From Campylorhamphus procurvoides (lineage: Eukaryota; Chordata; Aves; Passeriformes; Dendrocolaptidae): a DNA stretch of 64,000 nucleotides. The translations under genes were made by a program, and so were the position numbers. Position 1 is the first letter of the stretch, and each line of letters opens with the position of its first letter. This document shows positions 1-11,000 of the stretch, one piece after another. Location: positions 1 through 64,000 of the forward strand of contig WBMV01003024.1 in assembly GCA_013396655.1 (NCBI GenBank), written 5' to 3'. Below the pieces are notes generated by a model that saw only the letters and a program-made list of their open reading frames with translations, did not search any database and was not told the DNA's origin.

Positions 1-1185
1 CACCTTTGGAGGCAGGTATATGCTTTTGTCTTTTTGATGTTGTTTGAGTTTGACCGCAAGGATGATTCCCGTTGGCTGTTGTAAACCAACTGGGTGAAGG
101 GTGGAGATGAGCTCTGGTTAGGCCACCTTTGCTAGGCCCCTCTCCATGTGGAGCAAGCCTTGAAAAAGTCTCCTTTTCAGGAGAAAAATCCTCCAGTATT
201 CAGGATGCTGCTGAACCAGACTATCATCTCCAGATCAGTCTTGAGCAACCAATGTCCTGAACCGCCTGCATGCAGGGTTGGGGCTGCAGCTTCCAGTGCA
301 CATTATCACCTCCTGCTTCATTCCTCACCTGTCGCTACACGGCTTGGCAAATGTGGGTGAACCCTTAAAGCCGGCACAATGGATTTTCTAGGTGAGGTGC
401 AGAACTGGCCCCACCCTTTACTCCTAAGGTTCATCTGCCAGTGCCAAGCGAGCTTGGATGGTGACAGCAAAGTCCTCAGGATGTAGGTTTGGCTAGAGAA
501 TCCTTCTCTTTGATGGATGGCCTTACAGGGCTAAGCAGGCTCCATCTGCCTGGGTTTGGAGTTAGAGTTGTCCTTCTCCTAGGATGGTTGCTGGGGAGCT
601 AGCAAGTCCATCCTGCCTGTGGACACACTTTGTCTGACCCTTCAGTTGAGATCTGACTAGCATGGGAGACCCTCCTGGAGGCATGTACCACCGCCAGCAC
701 AGCTCGCAACCTCATAAGGGCACACAAGCTTCTCCCCTGCAACAAGGGTGCGTCCGCAGAGAAGAGTTAGGTAAGATGAGTAATATTAAAATTACTTTCG
801 TGCTTCTCTCACATTCAATGGCTGTGATAAAGTCTAATCTGCAGTCATTGAAAGAACTGCTAGAAATGTGTCTTAAAGAGAAATTTGAATAAGAAAAGAT
901 GTAATACATTGTATGTAGAATCTATAACAGAAACCTGATCTGCTTCAGAGCTTGTTTTTATTGTTTGAGCTCAAATATATGAATTACTGACCTGCCATAT
1001 CAGCCCATGATCTGGACCCTTCCAGACATCTGCTGGGCATGGACAGGGGACTCATTCCCAATGAGCTGTTTGCTCTCTTGCTTTGGGAGCTAAAACAAGT
1101 GCATAATATGGTGTCCTGTGCCAGATGCTTTACTACTACACATAGCTCCCCTCAGCTCCCCTCAGCTCATAGATGCTAGTGGGGA
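1..1185. other. Unclassified segment with moderately high GC, no gene called
   Basis: Positions 1-780 are visibly richer in G and C than most of the window and contain phrases such as GTGAGGTGCAGAACTGGCCC and CTAGCATGGGAGACCCTCC. These have the look of an old dispersed repeat or a decayed exon cluster. The longest open frames are 70-76 codons and match nothing I know. Positions 890-1185 are ordinary AT-rich sequence. Confidence 0.4.
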
Positions 1186-1189
1186 AGAA

Positions 1190-2065
1190 GTCTGTTCAGG
1201 CTGAACAGAGAGCTTTCACTAGGACTGAGGGGGGAAAAAGGAGGGTTTATGACCCTTGGAAGAAGAGACAGGACAATCAGGAAGAGTACAAGGATGTTGT
1301 TAGGTGATGTAGAGAGAAAATCAGAAAGGTGAAAGCCCAGCTTGGACTTCATCTGACCACTGTCGTAAAAGATACCAAAAAATGTTTTTAGGAATAAATT
1401 AATAACTAAAAGAGGACCAAGAAAAATCTCCATCCTTTATTGGATGCAGAGGGAGACATTGTCACAAAGGATGATAAAAAGGCTGAGGTACTTAATGTGT
1501 TTTTTTGTCACAATCTTTAACAGAATGATGAATTATCCTCAGGGTACCCAACCCCCTGAGCTGTTAGACAGAGATGTGAGCAGAATAAATCTCCCATAAT
1601 TCAGAAGGAAGTAGTTAGCGACCTACAGTGCCATCTAGACACTCACAAATCTATAGTGTTGGATGGGATCCATCAAAGTGTACTGATGAGCAGTACAAAA
1701 AGCCAGCAGAAATGCTTACCAAGCCATTCTCCATGATTTATCAGCAGTCCTGGCTAACCAGGGAGGACCCACACAAATGGATATTGGCCAGTGTGACACC
1801 CATCCACAAGAAGTGCTGGAAGGAGGATCCTGCAGAAAACAGGCCGGTCAGTCTGGCCTCGTTGTCAGGCAAGGTTACGGAACAGATTATCTTGTGTGTG
1901 ATTGCACAGTGGGTGAAATACAACCAGCGGACCAGACCCAGCCAGATGGGAAAAGCAGGTCCTACTTGGCCAACGTGGTCTTCCCTCTATGGCAGGGTGA
2001 CCTACTTAGTGGATGAAGGAAAGGCTGTGGATGTTGTCAGTAAAGCTGTAAACCCCATTTCCCAC
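1190..2065 (+). mobile_element. CR1 LINE fragment, decayed reverse-transcriptase region
   Basis: Both the nucleotide sequence and the broken translation follow avian CR1 ORF2. An endonuclease-RT linker portion (GTACTTAATGTGTTTTTTTG) is followed by reverse-transcriptase segments such as MIYQQSWLTRE, TPIHKKCWKEDP, NRPVSLASLSGKVTEQII and LVDEGKAVDVV. Stops and frameshifts interrupt the first part. About 12 nt are missing after 2038, which removes the motif-A region, and the match ends near 2065. It is a dead insertion, truncated at both ends. Confidence 0.85.
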
Positions 2066-5000
2066 AGTTCTTCAAATTCCACCTTCATGACAACTTTCAA
2101 GAACGTTTTCCACCTCAGTAATACCATACTGTAATAATACTTATATACATTAGCAACAGTTACTCTGCAACACTTGCGGTCTAAGTCCAGTCCTTCATTA
2201 TCATACTGAGCCAAATCTACTCATCAGTCTCCCCTTTGCGTTATCTTTGGAACCGTACAGCTGGCTACACAAATTTTCTCATGAAAACATACATCTTTCA
2301 CCAGCTGAATATTGTAACTGTGCAAATGACAAACTCTCTTATTGCAAATGTTGAAGTGACATTTAGCTATTGCATCGGCATTCATATAGCTCTACCTACC
2401 TTTCTGAATGATGGTATATTATTCATATACCATCACCATACCATATACTGGAGGTATATATCCTCCAGTCAATCAATTACTGCTTCATGCTTATTAATTT
2501 CACAATAAAGATGTTTTTGATTAGCACTAAGTTATCTCAAAGAATAGAGGTTGAAATTAGATGGATTTTATGCATATAAAAAACAGGCCTTGGGAAAATT
2601 GTATGCAATGGCCTGAACCAGCCCATATGGGATGCCCACGGCATAGATGTTTACTGAAATTCACAGGGAACATGTGAGGTATTCTTTTGTAATTGCTACG
2701 ATAGCAGTGAAATACTATATAGAACTGACTAAGAACTCTAGTTTTCCCAAAGGATTTATGTTGGGCTTTTTTTTTTAGGGCATCAAGGCACTGAAATTAA
2801 GCTTTGTCAAACAAATCTTCAAGATAAGCTTTTATCTATATGGCACTATGAAGCCAAAGTAGTCTTAAATGTCATCACCATTCTCCACTGCCCTGCTGTA
2901 ATGGTATGTAAAGCCACAGAGGGCAGAAAGTGCCTATGCACCTTTTGAATTCCCAGTTGGAAGTCTCCTGGCTTTCAGATGAGGAGCAGTCAATAAATTC
3001 ATTTGGACCCTTGGCTTTCACAAGAGAATTAGAAAGTGGTCGAAATTTCAAGTTAATTCTTTTAACTTGTTTTCGTTATTGAAATGAAGCTTTGGTCAGA
3101 AACACACTGCTCCACACCCCTCCATTTCCACAGTCCTGCAACAAAAGTGCTTTGGTTTTGTTTTAAATGGGGATGAGGGTTGGTGGTGGGCGTGATGATC
3201 TGTGTGATGTGATCTTTGATCTGTCGACAATTTTAGCCCAAAAGAAATTCTTTTGAGAAACTACATTAAAATAGCAGATGAAACACAATGCAAACAATTC
3301 TAACTGATGCTGTTTTCAGCGTTGTGTAGTTTTAGTAGTAATTTGATTTCAAAGGATACATAATGGAAGACTTCACACTGTCAAATGAATTTTATATTCA
3401 TATAAAAATATTTGCAAATCATATAATAAACATGTTTGTATGCACAGATTTCAATTAGTAAAGACAATAAGAGCTTTCCCTATGGCATGTATCTATGCTA
3501 GGGGATGCTTTATGTTATTGTGTGGCAGCTGTTGTTGTAACATAAACTCTCTTTTAAAATAAGCTGATGACATTAATCTTAAAATAATGAAGGCATTCTC
3601 AACAGTTAAAATTGTGTCTGTTGCACTATACGTAGTTTTACATGGAGCATGAAGTGCCACTCATGTTACCCAAGCTGGAAAATGCTGTAGACGAAACAAA
3701 AAAAAAAATCTGTAAACATAGAAACCTCATCTGCAGAAAGCATGAAGAAGCTGACATCCTCTTTTAGACATTAAGCCGGTCACAGAGAGAGACACTGTAA
3801 GTATCAATATGACATTGTCTTTTTCTCCCAGGAATATTCAGTATCACATCTTCTCTGAAAAAAACAGTGAATTTTTAAACTTTTTATATGCCTTCTAAAG
3901 AGAGCTGGTGAAAAGAGCTCCCAGAGAGATCTCTTACTTTCAGTTTTGAAATAGGCTGTACAATTTTGGTTAGTCTATTAACTTTTATAACAAAAATGTG
4001 TGTTCCAGTACTAGTCAGACTTTTAGGCATGAGAGGGTGAAGCAGAGACCCCACTGAAGTTCTTTTGTGAACCTAGCTCTGAGTCACAAATAAAACAAGT
4101 GAGTAGGCAGAGAATCAAACCTTAACTGGTTAAACCTGGAAACATTCCTGTTTTCCTGAAATCTGACTCTTATACTCCAAGATGAGCACCAAAAAGTAAG
4201 GATATACTTTGTCCAAAATCTGACAGCACATTGAGAGACATGTTGTCTAAATAAGCTTCTGCAGAACTTCTAAAATAAAACTCAGCTGGTAGAGAGACGT
4301 GTTGTCTGCCTTGTATCGTTAGTCTTAGAGTAGAGTATCAGTCCTATTTACAACTTGACTGACATTTATTTATTATGCAGGTGTAGCATGTGATGCTTAG
4401 TGGAGGTTTAGTCTTCCTTCAAGGTCTTGAAATACTATTACAAGAGGAATACCTGGTATTGATTATCACCTTGTTTATCACAGGTCTAGAGACTCTTGAC
4501 TATGAACTTTCTTGAATTGACTTCTAGCCTGGTTTTTTTTGCTTATTTTCTAAGACTTACTTTCTAAGAGAACTAGAACAGGACATCATCAATTCTCAGC
4601 ATGTCCTCAGATGTGTTGAGGGCCTGTCATCACTGCTTTAGGATCAAACTACAGTATCTTTTTTTACTGAGTCTACAACAAAATCCATGTCTAGCTTGAG
4701 GTTTCCTTTCAAAGCTTCCTAATTTGAAGAGCTTCAGTTTCACTTACCTCCTTTCCCTGCCTTCTAAAGAAAGATGTAGGTCTCTGAGAAGGTGCATGGT
4801 GCCAGCACCACAGCACAGGTATGGAACAAATGGCTTAACAGGTGCTAGGGCTGAACCTTTACTCGCTGGCTGGAGATCTGGCAATGACTCCCATGGGACA
4901 TCACGCAACCCCACCATGGTCAGGTGAAGCAGCCTCAGACCTTGCATCTCTCGCTGGGCCTTGGATGAGATACACCTCCACTATGTGATCCCTGCGATCT

Positions 5001-6077
5001 CATTTCAGTTGTACTTGCACTTCTGGTGAACTTTCCCAAGGAAGTGTATGCACTTATGCAGATTCTACACTCGCATACAGGAGATACCGAGCCTGCTCAG
5101 TAATTAATGTCTATGAAACCTCATCTCTAAGTAAGTACCTTTGGTGTACTCTGTCTCATTTTAAAATTTTAGAAACAGAGTATGTGTGCCATCCTTTCCT
5201 GTAGAGTAGGTTCAATAAGGTGAACTGCACTAGTTTCTGAACTACTTTTGAGCTTCAAACTGACACTCTCCAAGGACCTTCTCACTGGAACTGAGACACA
5301 GGGCTTTTTTCTATTTTCAGTTTTAGAGATTTAAGGTTATGGCATCCACCTTTGCATTTGTATTGAACATTTTAGGCAGGATAAGCTTTCTAATCCAGGC
5401 TCTTTTTAAGCATTCATTTAACCATCACAAAGATTCTCCGGGTTTATAGATTTAGGATAATTTGGATATTTGTAGGTTATCTCAGTAAAGAAGGCAAATA
5501 AATCCTTTTTTTAATTGTCAGTTTGCTCTTTTGAACCTAGAGACCTACGGCTGCATAATACATTTTAATCAAAAGCTTACGACAGAGTTGGTAGCAAAGC
5601 ATGCCAGTATATTTACGAGACTCTCTATTGGGACATTTTATCCAAGTCCTTGCAGGTCCTACCTCAGGATGAATGATACTACAAAGTACACCAAGCAAAT
5701 AAAATTAAACTGTGACCAGAAGACCAGAGATTCTAAGTATAGGTTAAAGCATAGCACTGGTTCCTGACATGTCTTATCTAATATTATAGTTGGGATTAGT
5801 CCTTGAATAAAGTCAAGAAAATAAAAATGGTCCTTTAAACATTCACTTACTTCATCACTTCTCTTCAATTTCTGTATTGAACTTCTCGAGGGTTTAAAAT
5901 ATCCCAGGCAAAAGTTGCTCACAGTATCATATGGCTGCAAGGCTGACAATTCTGATTGGACAACTTGATGAAAAAGGTTTTTAACAGTGGTAAAACATTG
6001 GTAATCCTGGTGTAGGTAATACAGTCCCTTGTATGGATTAAGGGGTTCAGTATGGTCACATATCCCTGAGAGAAATG
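2066..6077. other. Intergenic, nothing recognised
   Basis: AT-rich sequence with short frames only. A slightly GC-richer patch lies at about 4780-5000, without splice-bounded coding signal that I recognise. Confidence 0.6.
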
Positions 6078-6340
6078 CAAAACTGGAGAAAATGCAAGAA
6101 AGGGCTGCTAAGATAATCAGGGAAATGGAGATCTACCCGTGTGAGAAGAGCTTGTTTAGTCTCTGTCAATGAGGACTGAAAGGTGATATGACTGGTCACC
6201 ATCAATATTTTAGAAGGCCAACATTGAAGCTAATTAAACTAAAAATTAAACTAAAAAAGCTAATTAAACTAAAGGATGGTGTTGGCACAGTGACAAATGG
6301 GTATAAATTGACCATGAATACGCTTAAGGATGAAATGAGA
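6078..6340 (+). mobile_element. CR1 LINE fragment, 3'-proximal part
   Basis: The sequence follows the CR1 segment downstream of RT: AACTGGAGAAAATGCAAGAA, then GAGAAGAGCTTGTTTAGTCT, and later GGTGTTGGCACAGTGACAAA. It is diverged, and a local 30-bp duplication (AAGCTAATTAAACTAAA twice, at 6227 and 6257) has arisen inside it. Confidence 0.75.
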
Positions 6341-7462
6341 GGAAACAGCAAAGGAAGCAAGAGGAGATGCAGCAGTAAAGTGCCTATGAACAGCATGTGG
6401 TAATTTTCCCTAACAGTTCGTGTAAGTTTGACATGGCTGGCTGTGATCACAAGGGAAAAGATTCAGTATCTTTCCTTTGCTACATCTGGCCAGTGTCTTT
6501 CATCAGTCAAGAGAAAAACAGGCTTTCATATACACTTGGAGACTGCAGAATGCGGGATGAGGAAAAGAAAGAGTGGTTGCTTCCTAAATGGTCACTCATC
6601 TGATCTAAGGCCTTGTCCCTTCACCCACTAAGAGTGTCTGCATTCAAAATTAAAATATTCAAATTTTAAATAATTGATATTTAACTGAGTTGCAATTTAA
6701 CATTTCAATCTTTTACATCATACCTTGTGAACCTTGGGCTAAAGGACAGCTTTTGCTTACCTATGCATTAAAAATATTTTAATTTCCATTTTACTTCCTC
6801 TTAAAGAAGATGACGGTTTTCTATTCTTTGAAAATCTCAAGTCAGACTCTGGGTTTATGTCACTGTTATGTATTCCAAAAACTTCCCCAAATTCTAAAAA
6901 TTTCACCAGTGAAGAAGTGGTCATTAATTCATCAGAAATCTAAGTTAAAGTTAAGGAAAGAAAACAGATTATCTGGGATGTACATAATGTAACTCCCAAT
7001 TCCACGCGTAACTTCCTGTCCCATTCCTAGTCATTTTTCACGGAAATACAGGGAAAAAAATAATCTCCCAAGAATACTGCAAATTATTATGTTAATAAAT
7101 AAATAAAAGTTTTAAGAATAAATAGTGAATTCCATCTGTCCACCAAAGAGAAATACCCTCAACTCTTCCAAGTATCCCGAAGATAAACACGCAGTGATGG
7201 TGGCATTCCTGCAGTGCCACTAAGCGAATTTTAGTTTATGTCGTTTCACAAACAAAGGTCGTGACAGCTCATATTTTAGCAGAGTTGAATCCTTTTATTA
7301 AAGCCAGAATCCGCTTTCTGACTATCCCTGCTTTCAGCTTACCCTGCCCTGTCAAGGGGCCCTTTCCTGCAACTGGAACTTGCCCTTCGGGAACGAGCCT
7401 TTGCAAATCTGGTTCCAAGGCGTTCTCGAGCGAAAGCAGGTTAAAGCTCCTTCGAGCCTTCG

Positions 7463-7595
7463 CAGCGAGCGACAGGGCCAGATGGCAAGGTCTTGAGCTG
7501 CAGCATGGGAGGTTTAGGCTGGGCATTAGGAGCAATTTCTCCTTGGAAGGAGTGCCTGGGCGTGGAAGGCGCTGCCTGCTGGGGGGAGACGAGGG
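7463..7595 (+). mobile_element. CR1 LINE scrap in the MRPS30 CpG island
   Basis: GACAGGGCCAGATGGCAAGG, then GAGCTGCAGCATGGGAGG, TTTAGGCTGGGCATTAGGAG and CTGCCTGCTGGGGGGA follow the CR1 3' region in order. It is old and GC-enriched compared with other copies here. It lies about 65 nt upstream of the GABP site. Confidence 0.7.
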
Positions 7596-7659
7596 TGGCT
7601 GACGGAGCAGCGCCCAGGCCGTCGTGGCGGCGTGGGGTCCCGGCGCCACATGGCCACTG

Positions 7660-7668
7660 CACTTCCGG
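7660..7668 (-). promoter_or_regulatory. GABP/ETS (NRF-2) site
   Basis: CACTTCCGG on the + strand is CCGGAAGTG on the other strand, an exact match to the GABPA consensus. GABP sites are frequent in nuclear genes for mitochondrial proteins. The site lies in the MRPS30 CpG island. Confidence 0.65.
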
Positions 7669-7680
7669 ACTCTGCCGCTG

Positions 7681-7700
7681 TGCATCATGGGAGTTGTGGT
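7681..7700 (-). promoter_or_regulatory. ZNF143/THAP11-type promoter motif (M4)
   Basis: Read on the minus strand this is ACCACAACTCCCATGATGCA. It differs at one position from the widespread core-promoter element ACTAYRNNNCCCR, bound by ZNF143 and THAP11 (Ronin). It lies 13-32 nt downstream of the GABP site. Confidence 0.6.
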
Positions 7701-7727
7701 TCTCCTGAGGAGAGCGCTGCCTCTACA

Positions 7728-7737
7728 GCGCATGCGT
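7728..7737. promoter_or_regulatory. NRF-1 site
   Basis: GCGCATGCGT contains the palindromic NRF-1 core GCGCATGC. NRF-1 drives many nuclear genes for mitochondrial proteins, which fits MRPS30. The palindrome has no inherent strand. Confidence 0.6.
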
Positions 7738-7774
7738 ACCAGCATCGCCGTGACGGTAATCGGCACCGTCCAGC

Positions 7775-7780
7775 CACGTG
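7775..7780. promoter_or_regulatory. E-box (USF/TFE-type)
   Basis: CACGTG in the context CCACGTGAC matches the USF and MiT/TFE consensus. A second CACGTG lies at 7859-7864. Confidence 0.5.
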
Positions 7781-7840
7781 ACCCCCAAGGCCCTTCGCTT
7801 CCTGCGCCGGCAGCCCCGCCCGAGGAGGATCAGCTCGCCC

Positions 7841-7845
7841 ATTGG
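7841..7845 (-). promoter_or_regulatory. Inverted CCAAT box (NF-Y type)
   Basis: ATTGG on the + strand, within CCATTGGGC. It is paired with a forward CCAAT box at 7876-7880, a spacing of 35 nt typical of NF-Y-bound promoters. Confidence 0.5.
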
Positions 7846-7858
7846 GCTTCTGCCTGCT

Positions 7859-7864
7859 CACGTG
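7859..7864. promoter_or_regulatory. E-box CACGTG
   Basis: This is the second CACGTG palindrome in the MRPS30 promoter, 84 nt from the first. It lies between two CCAAT boxes. Confidence 0.45.
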
Positions 7865-7875
7865 GTTCCGAGCGG

Positions 7876-7880
7876 CCAAT
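7876..7880 (+). promoter_or_regulatory. CCAAT box (NF-Y type)
   Basis: GGCCAATCGG is a close match to the NF-Y consensus (CCAATCRG). It is the last recognisable promoter element before the N at 7900. Confidence 0.55.
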
Positions 7881-7899
7881 CGGCTGTCCCGGCGGGCGG

Positions 7900-7900
7900 N
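7900..7900. other. Single N, probable collapsed assembly gap in MRPS30 exon 1
   Basis: One N separates promoter sequence (CCAAT box 20 nt upstream) from codons that correspond to roughly residue 140 of the human protein. No family-like N-terminus is found on either side, so several hundred GC-rich bases are probably missing. Confidence 0.8.
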
Positions 7901-8098
7901 CGGCGAGCCTGGATGTGGGCGAGCTGCGCTCCCTTGTCTGCGACGCCCTCCTTCAGGAGAGCTTCTACCAGAATAAGAAGCGGCCGTTCCTGTACCGCAA
8001 CCAGGATCACACGCCCGGCCCCTTCCTCACGCAGCTCGTTGCCACCCTCGCCGCATTCCTGTCCGGTCACAACCCGCTACTGGCGGCCTCCTCCCTCG
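7901..8098 (+). CDS. MRPS30: MRPS30 exon 1 (3' part only)
   Basis: Coding from just after the N at 7900, in the frame reading [18 protein letters not shown] and then [19 protein letters not shown]. The donor is CTCG|GTGCGG, leaving one base of a codon (phase 1). That base joins AT of exon 2 to make Asp, giving SSLD-LKPEV, which aligns with human AALDYRCPV at the same exon junction. The 5' limit is set by the gap, not by biology. Confidence 0.92.
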
Positions 8099-11000
8099 GT
8101 GCGGAGCGGGGCTGGCAGGGAAGGGGACGTGGGAGCCTTGGGGCGGTGGGATCAGTCCCAGCCGGCACGCTGGCTGGTTCAGACCATCCCCAGTTGTTTG
8201 TCTGCATCCTTCTGTGTGGATTTTGGGTTTTGTGTTTTGGCTGCAGCAAAAAAAGATTTGGGAGGGTTTCACATGCAGGGGGGCAATCACGGTTTTTCTG
8301 TGTTCTGTTATGTTTCAGATCTAAAGCCTGAAGTTAACTATTACTGGCATCACGGTGAGGAAGTTGTTGTTCACGGACATCGGAAGGGTAGAGTTGATCC
8401 TGTGCGATTCCAGATAGATGATAACCCACACCTTCAGATCCGTGTGCCAAAGCAGCTTCCTGAGGTGGGGATATTCCCAACAGCAAGTTAATAACATACA
8501 TTTTCTTTTTTGTTTCTCACAGCCTCTGAAACCATACAGCAGGTAGTATTTGGAATACCTGGTTAATCACACAGCACATTGGTGTGCTTTTCAGTAGTAA
8601 CACACTTACTGCCTGGTGGTAATTGCTTTGTAGATATTGTGACAGTCTTCTGAATTACACGTTTGTCTTCTTTGTGCTTTAAATTGCATATTGCTACTTT
8701 TAATTAAATTGAGTTTTTAACATTTTATGCTTGAAAATCAAGGCAATAATAAGAAATGTGTTGTGAAACGTTCTCAGGGGAGGACAGTAACATGCTAAGA
8801 GTGACAAAAGAATGGAATAAGAGAGACCACATATAATCTGAATGTGAGCTCTGTTGCCTGTTGGTACTGCTTAATAGTTATTTTCTTGGATGCTCAGTTC
8901 CCTGGAAGTATGTTCAGCCTCAATATACTGTTACTTCTCTTGCAAGCGTACACAATGATGATTACATAGCCAGTGAGTGTGATTGCTGTGTTTCCACCAC
9001 CAACAAAAAACTACCGCGCTTTCTGTAGTCACAGAACCTTTATTGCTTAACTCAGTTGTGCAATTTGCTTAGTTTGGTATAGTCAGATGCTACAACACTT
9101 GGCATTTTGGAAGAGCTGTCTACGCAAATAAAAATGTTGCATAGTGCAGAACACTGTATTTATAAACTCACTCTGCCCATTCAAGTCAGTCTGTAGGCTG
9201 CTGATAGTAATGTTTTTGCTCTTTTTCTACAGAAGCAGCTTCTGGTTTTGGAGATAATACCAACTGGCAACTTTGTTAGCATCATTTCACATATTGTTTT
9301 TTGTGTGTTGTAGAAAAATCAACCTTCAGTATAAGATGACTGTGATAGCACCCATGACAAGACAAGAGGTTCTGTTGAAAAAAGTGTATTTGAGTTAAGG
9401 TTATCTGTATCATATATGTAAGCAAGATTTGCACATTCTGTTGTCTGACCAGAAAGTGGCATATTGAGTGAGGACTGATGTCAGAAATGTGACTTACATC
9501 ATGGTTTTTCTTTCTTCTGCTGCCTTCCAGGTTGTACCACTGGAGTCAGATCTGGGAGATGTTCCTGTTATTAATCACAAACCATCCAAACTGCCGTTGT
9601 TCAAAAAGCAGTGTGAAAATAAGGTATTTATAGGTAAGAGTTTCTAATTGTGAAATGTTAACTACTTTTTTCTTTGTAAAAAAAATCCAGCAATCTACAA
9701 AAAACAACCCCCAAACAAATAACCCATTCAAATCTTTCTTCTCCCATCAGTTGAAAAAAATGTTCATTTTTATATGTAACTGTAGTCTATAAACACATCT
9801 AGGATATAAATCTCTGAGATTTCACATCACTTAGGCAATGGGGAGCAGCAGCATCCTGTGCACATGATACTGTGTGTCCAGATTTTCCTGAAGTAGTTGA
9901 ATAGAAAATGAATACAAAACTGTCTTTGAATTTTGATATATTTCTTCAGAGACATTTTATTATGGGACCTCTTGCCTTTTGGAACTGGACAGTTCCTCCG
10001 ATGTCACACAGAAAGGGAGGAATCTCAACATTTACACAGATCTACAGTAGAGGTTCAAGCGTTATGTTACTTAGAGTCTGTTAGTGAATATGTGTGTATG
10101 TGCACAACAAAAGAGTGTTCTCTCTCTGACTGATTTTTTCATTTTGGGGAACACAGGATCAAAGGTAGCAGATCCATGCTGTTACGGACATACCCAGTTT
10201 CATCTTATTCCTGATAGACTAAAACGGGAGAGGCTTATAAAAGCACGACTTGAGGATCAGATTGAAGTTGTTTATCGATCAAATGGTATTGCAAGTCTCT
10301 TTGCCTGGACAGCAGCACAGGCAATGTATCAAGGTGAGACAGTCAACTTCACAAATACTTCCTGGTTATGAGTGCGTACTGTAAAGTTCTTTATCCTGTT
10401 CTCCCCACCCTCTTTTTGTCATGCTTTTCTTCTGAAGACCATCTTTTAAGTAGGTATTTATAGATGTAATTGAACTAATGGATGAAGCAGACCTTACAAA
10501 AGAGAGTTAGTTATGACTTTGAATACTTTGATTCAAGGGGAATTAATTACAGAGAAAAATATTTTTTCATATGTAACACTAAGTCTGTGGAAAAACTTCA
10601 GTACTGCTTTTGCTTGCTCTCTCCACCTTAGATACAGGGAAATGTGGTAGGTGTCAATCAGTTCTGGTTTTATTTTCCTCTGCTTTAGCCCTTGTTTCAG
10701 TAGCTTCAATTCTGTGAAACTAAAGTGAATGAAAGAAAAATGGCAGCAGTCTTATTCCAGGATTTTGTGCCTACTTTTGTATAAAAATCCCAGAAGACCT
10801 GGATGAACAGACCAGATCAGTCTTTTGCTTATTCTCTTACATTATTGTCTAGTGTTAGTGTAAGATGCCTCAAGGTTTGTAGTTTCCCTTGAGAAACAGC
10901 ACATATAAGAAAATCCTTTGACTGTGATGTATATTGCTGGCTTTGCATCAAATTATTTATGTAACAGTGTCTTAGACTTTGTGAACCTAAACTGTTGAAG

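Larger units (their letters stand above)
7380..8130. promoter_or_regulatory. CpG-island promoter of MRPS30
   Basis: CpG dinucleotides and GC content rise sharply here against the AT-rich surroundings, as is typical of a housekeeping TATA-less promoter that extends into exon 1. Several factor motifs cluster between 7660 and 7880 and are listed separately. The transcription start itself cannot be placed, because the sequence between the promoter and mid-exon 1 is missing at the N at 7900. Boundaries are by eye. Confidence 0.85.

Noticed and set aside
1628..2134. 168-codon frame as an intact protein gene
   Set aside because: It is a CR1 reverse-transcriptase fragment with frameshifts, a deletion and missing ends.
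7269..7766. 165-codon minus-strand frame as a gene
   Set aside because: Long open frames are expected by chance in CpG islands, and it covers the promoter and a CR1 scrap.
7624..7899. Open frame continuous with MRPS30 exon 1, starting at ATG 7624
   Set aside because: It reads through GABP, NRF-1, E-box and CCAAT motifs and has no similarity to the MRPS30 N-terminus. Continuity with exon 1 is due to the N, not to biology.
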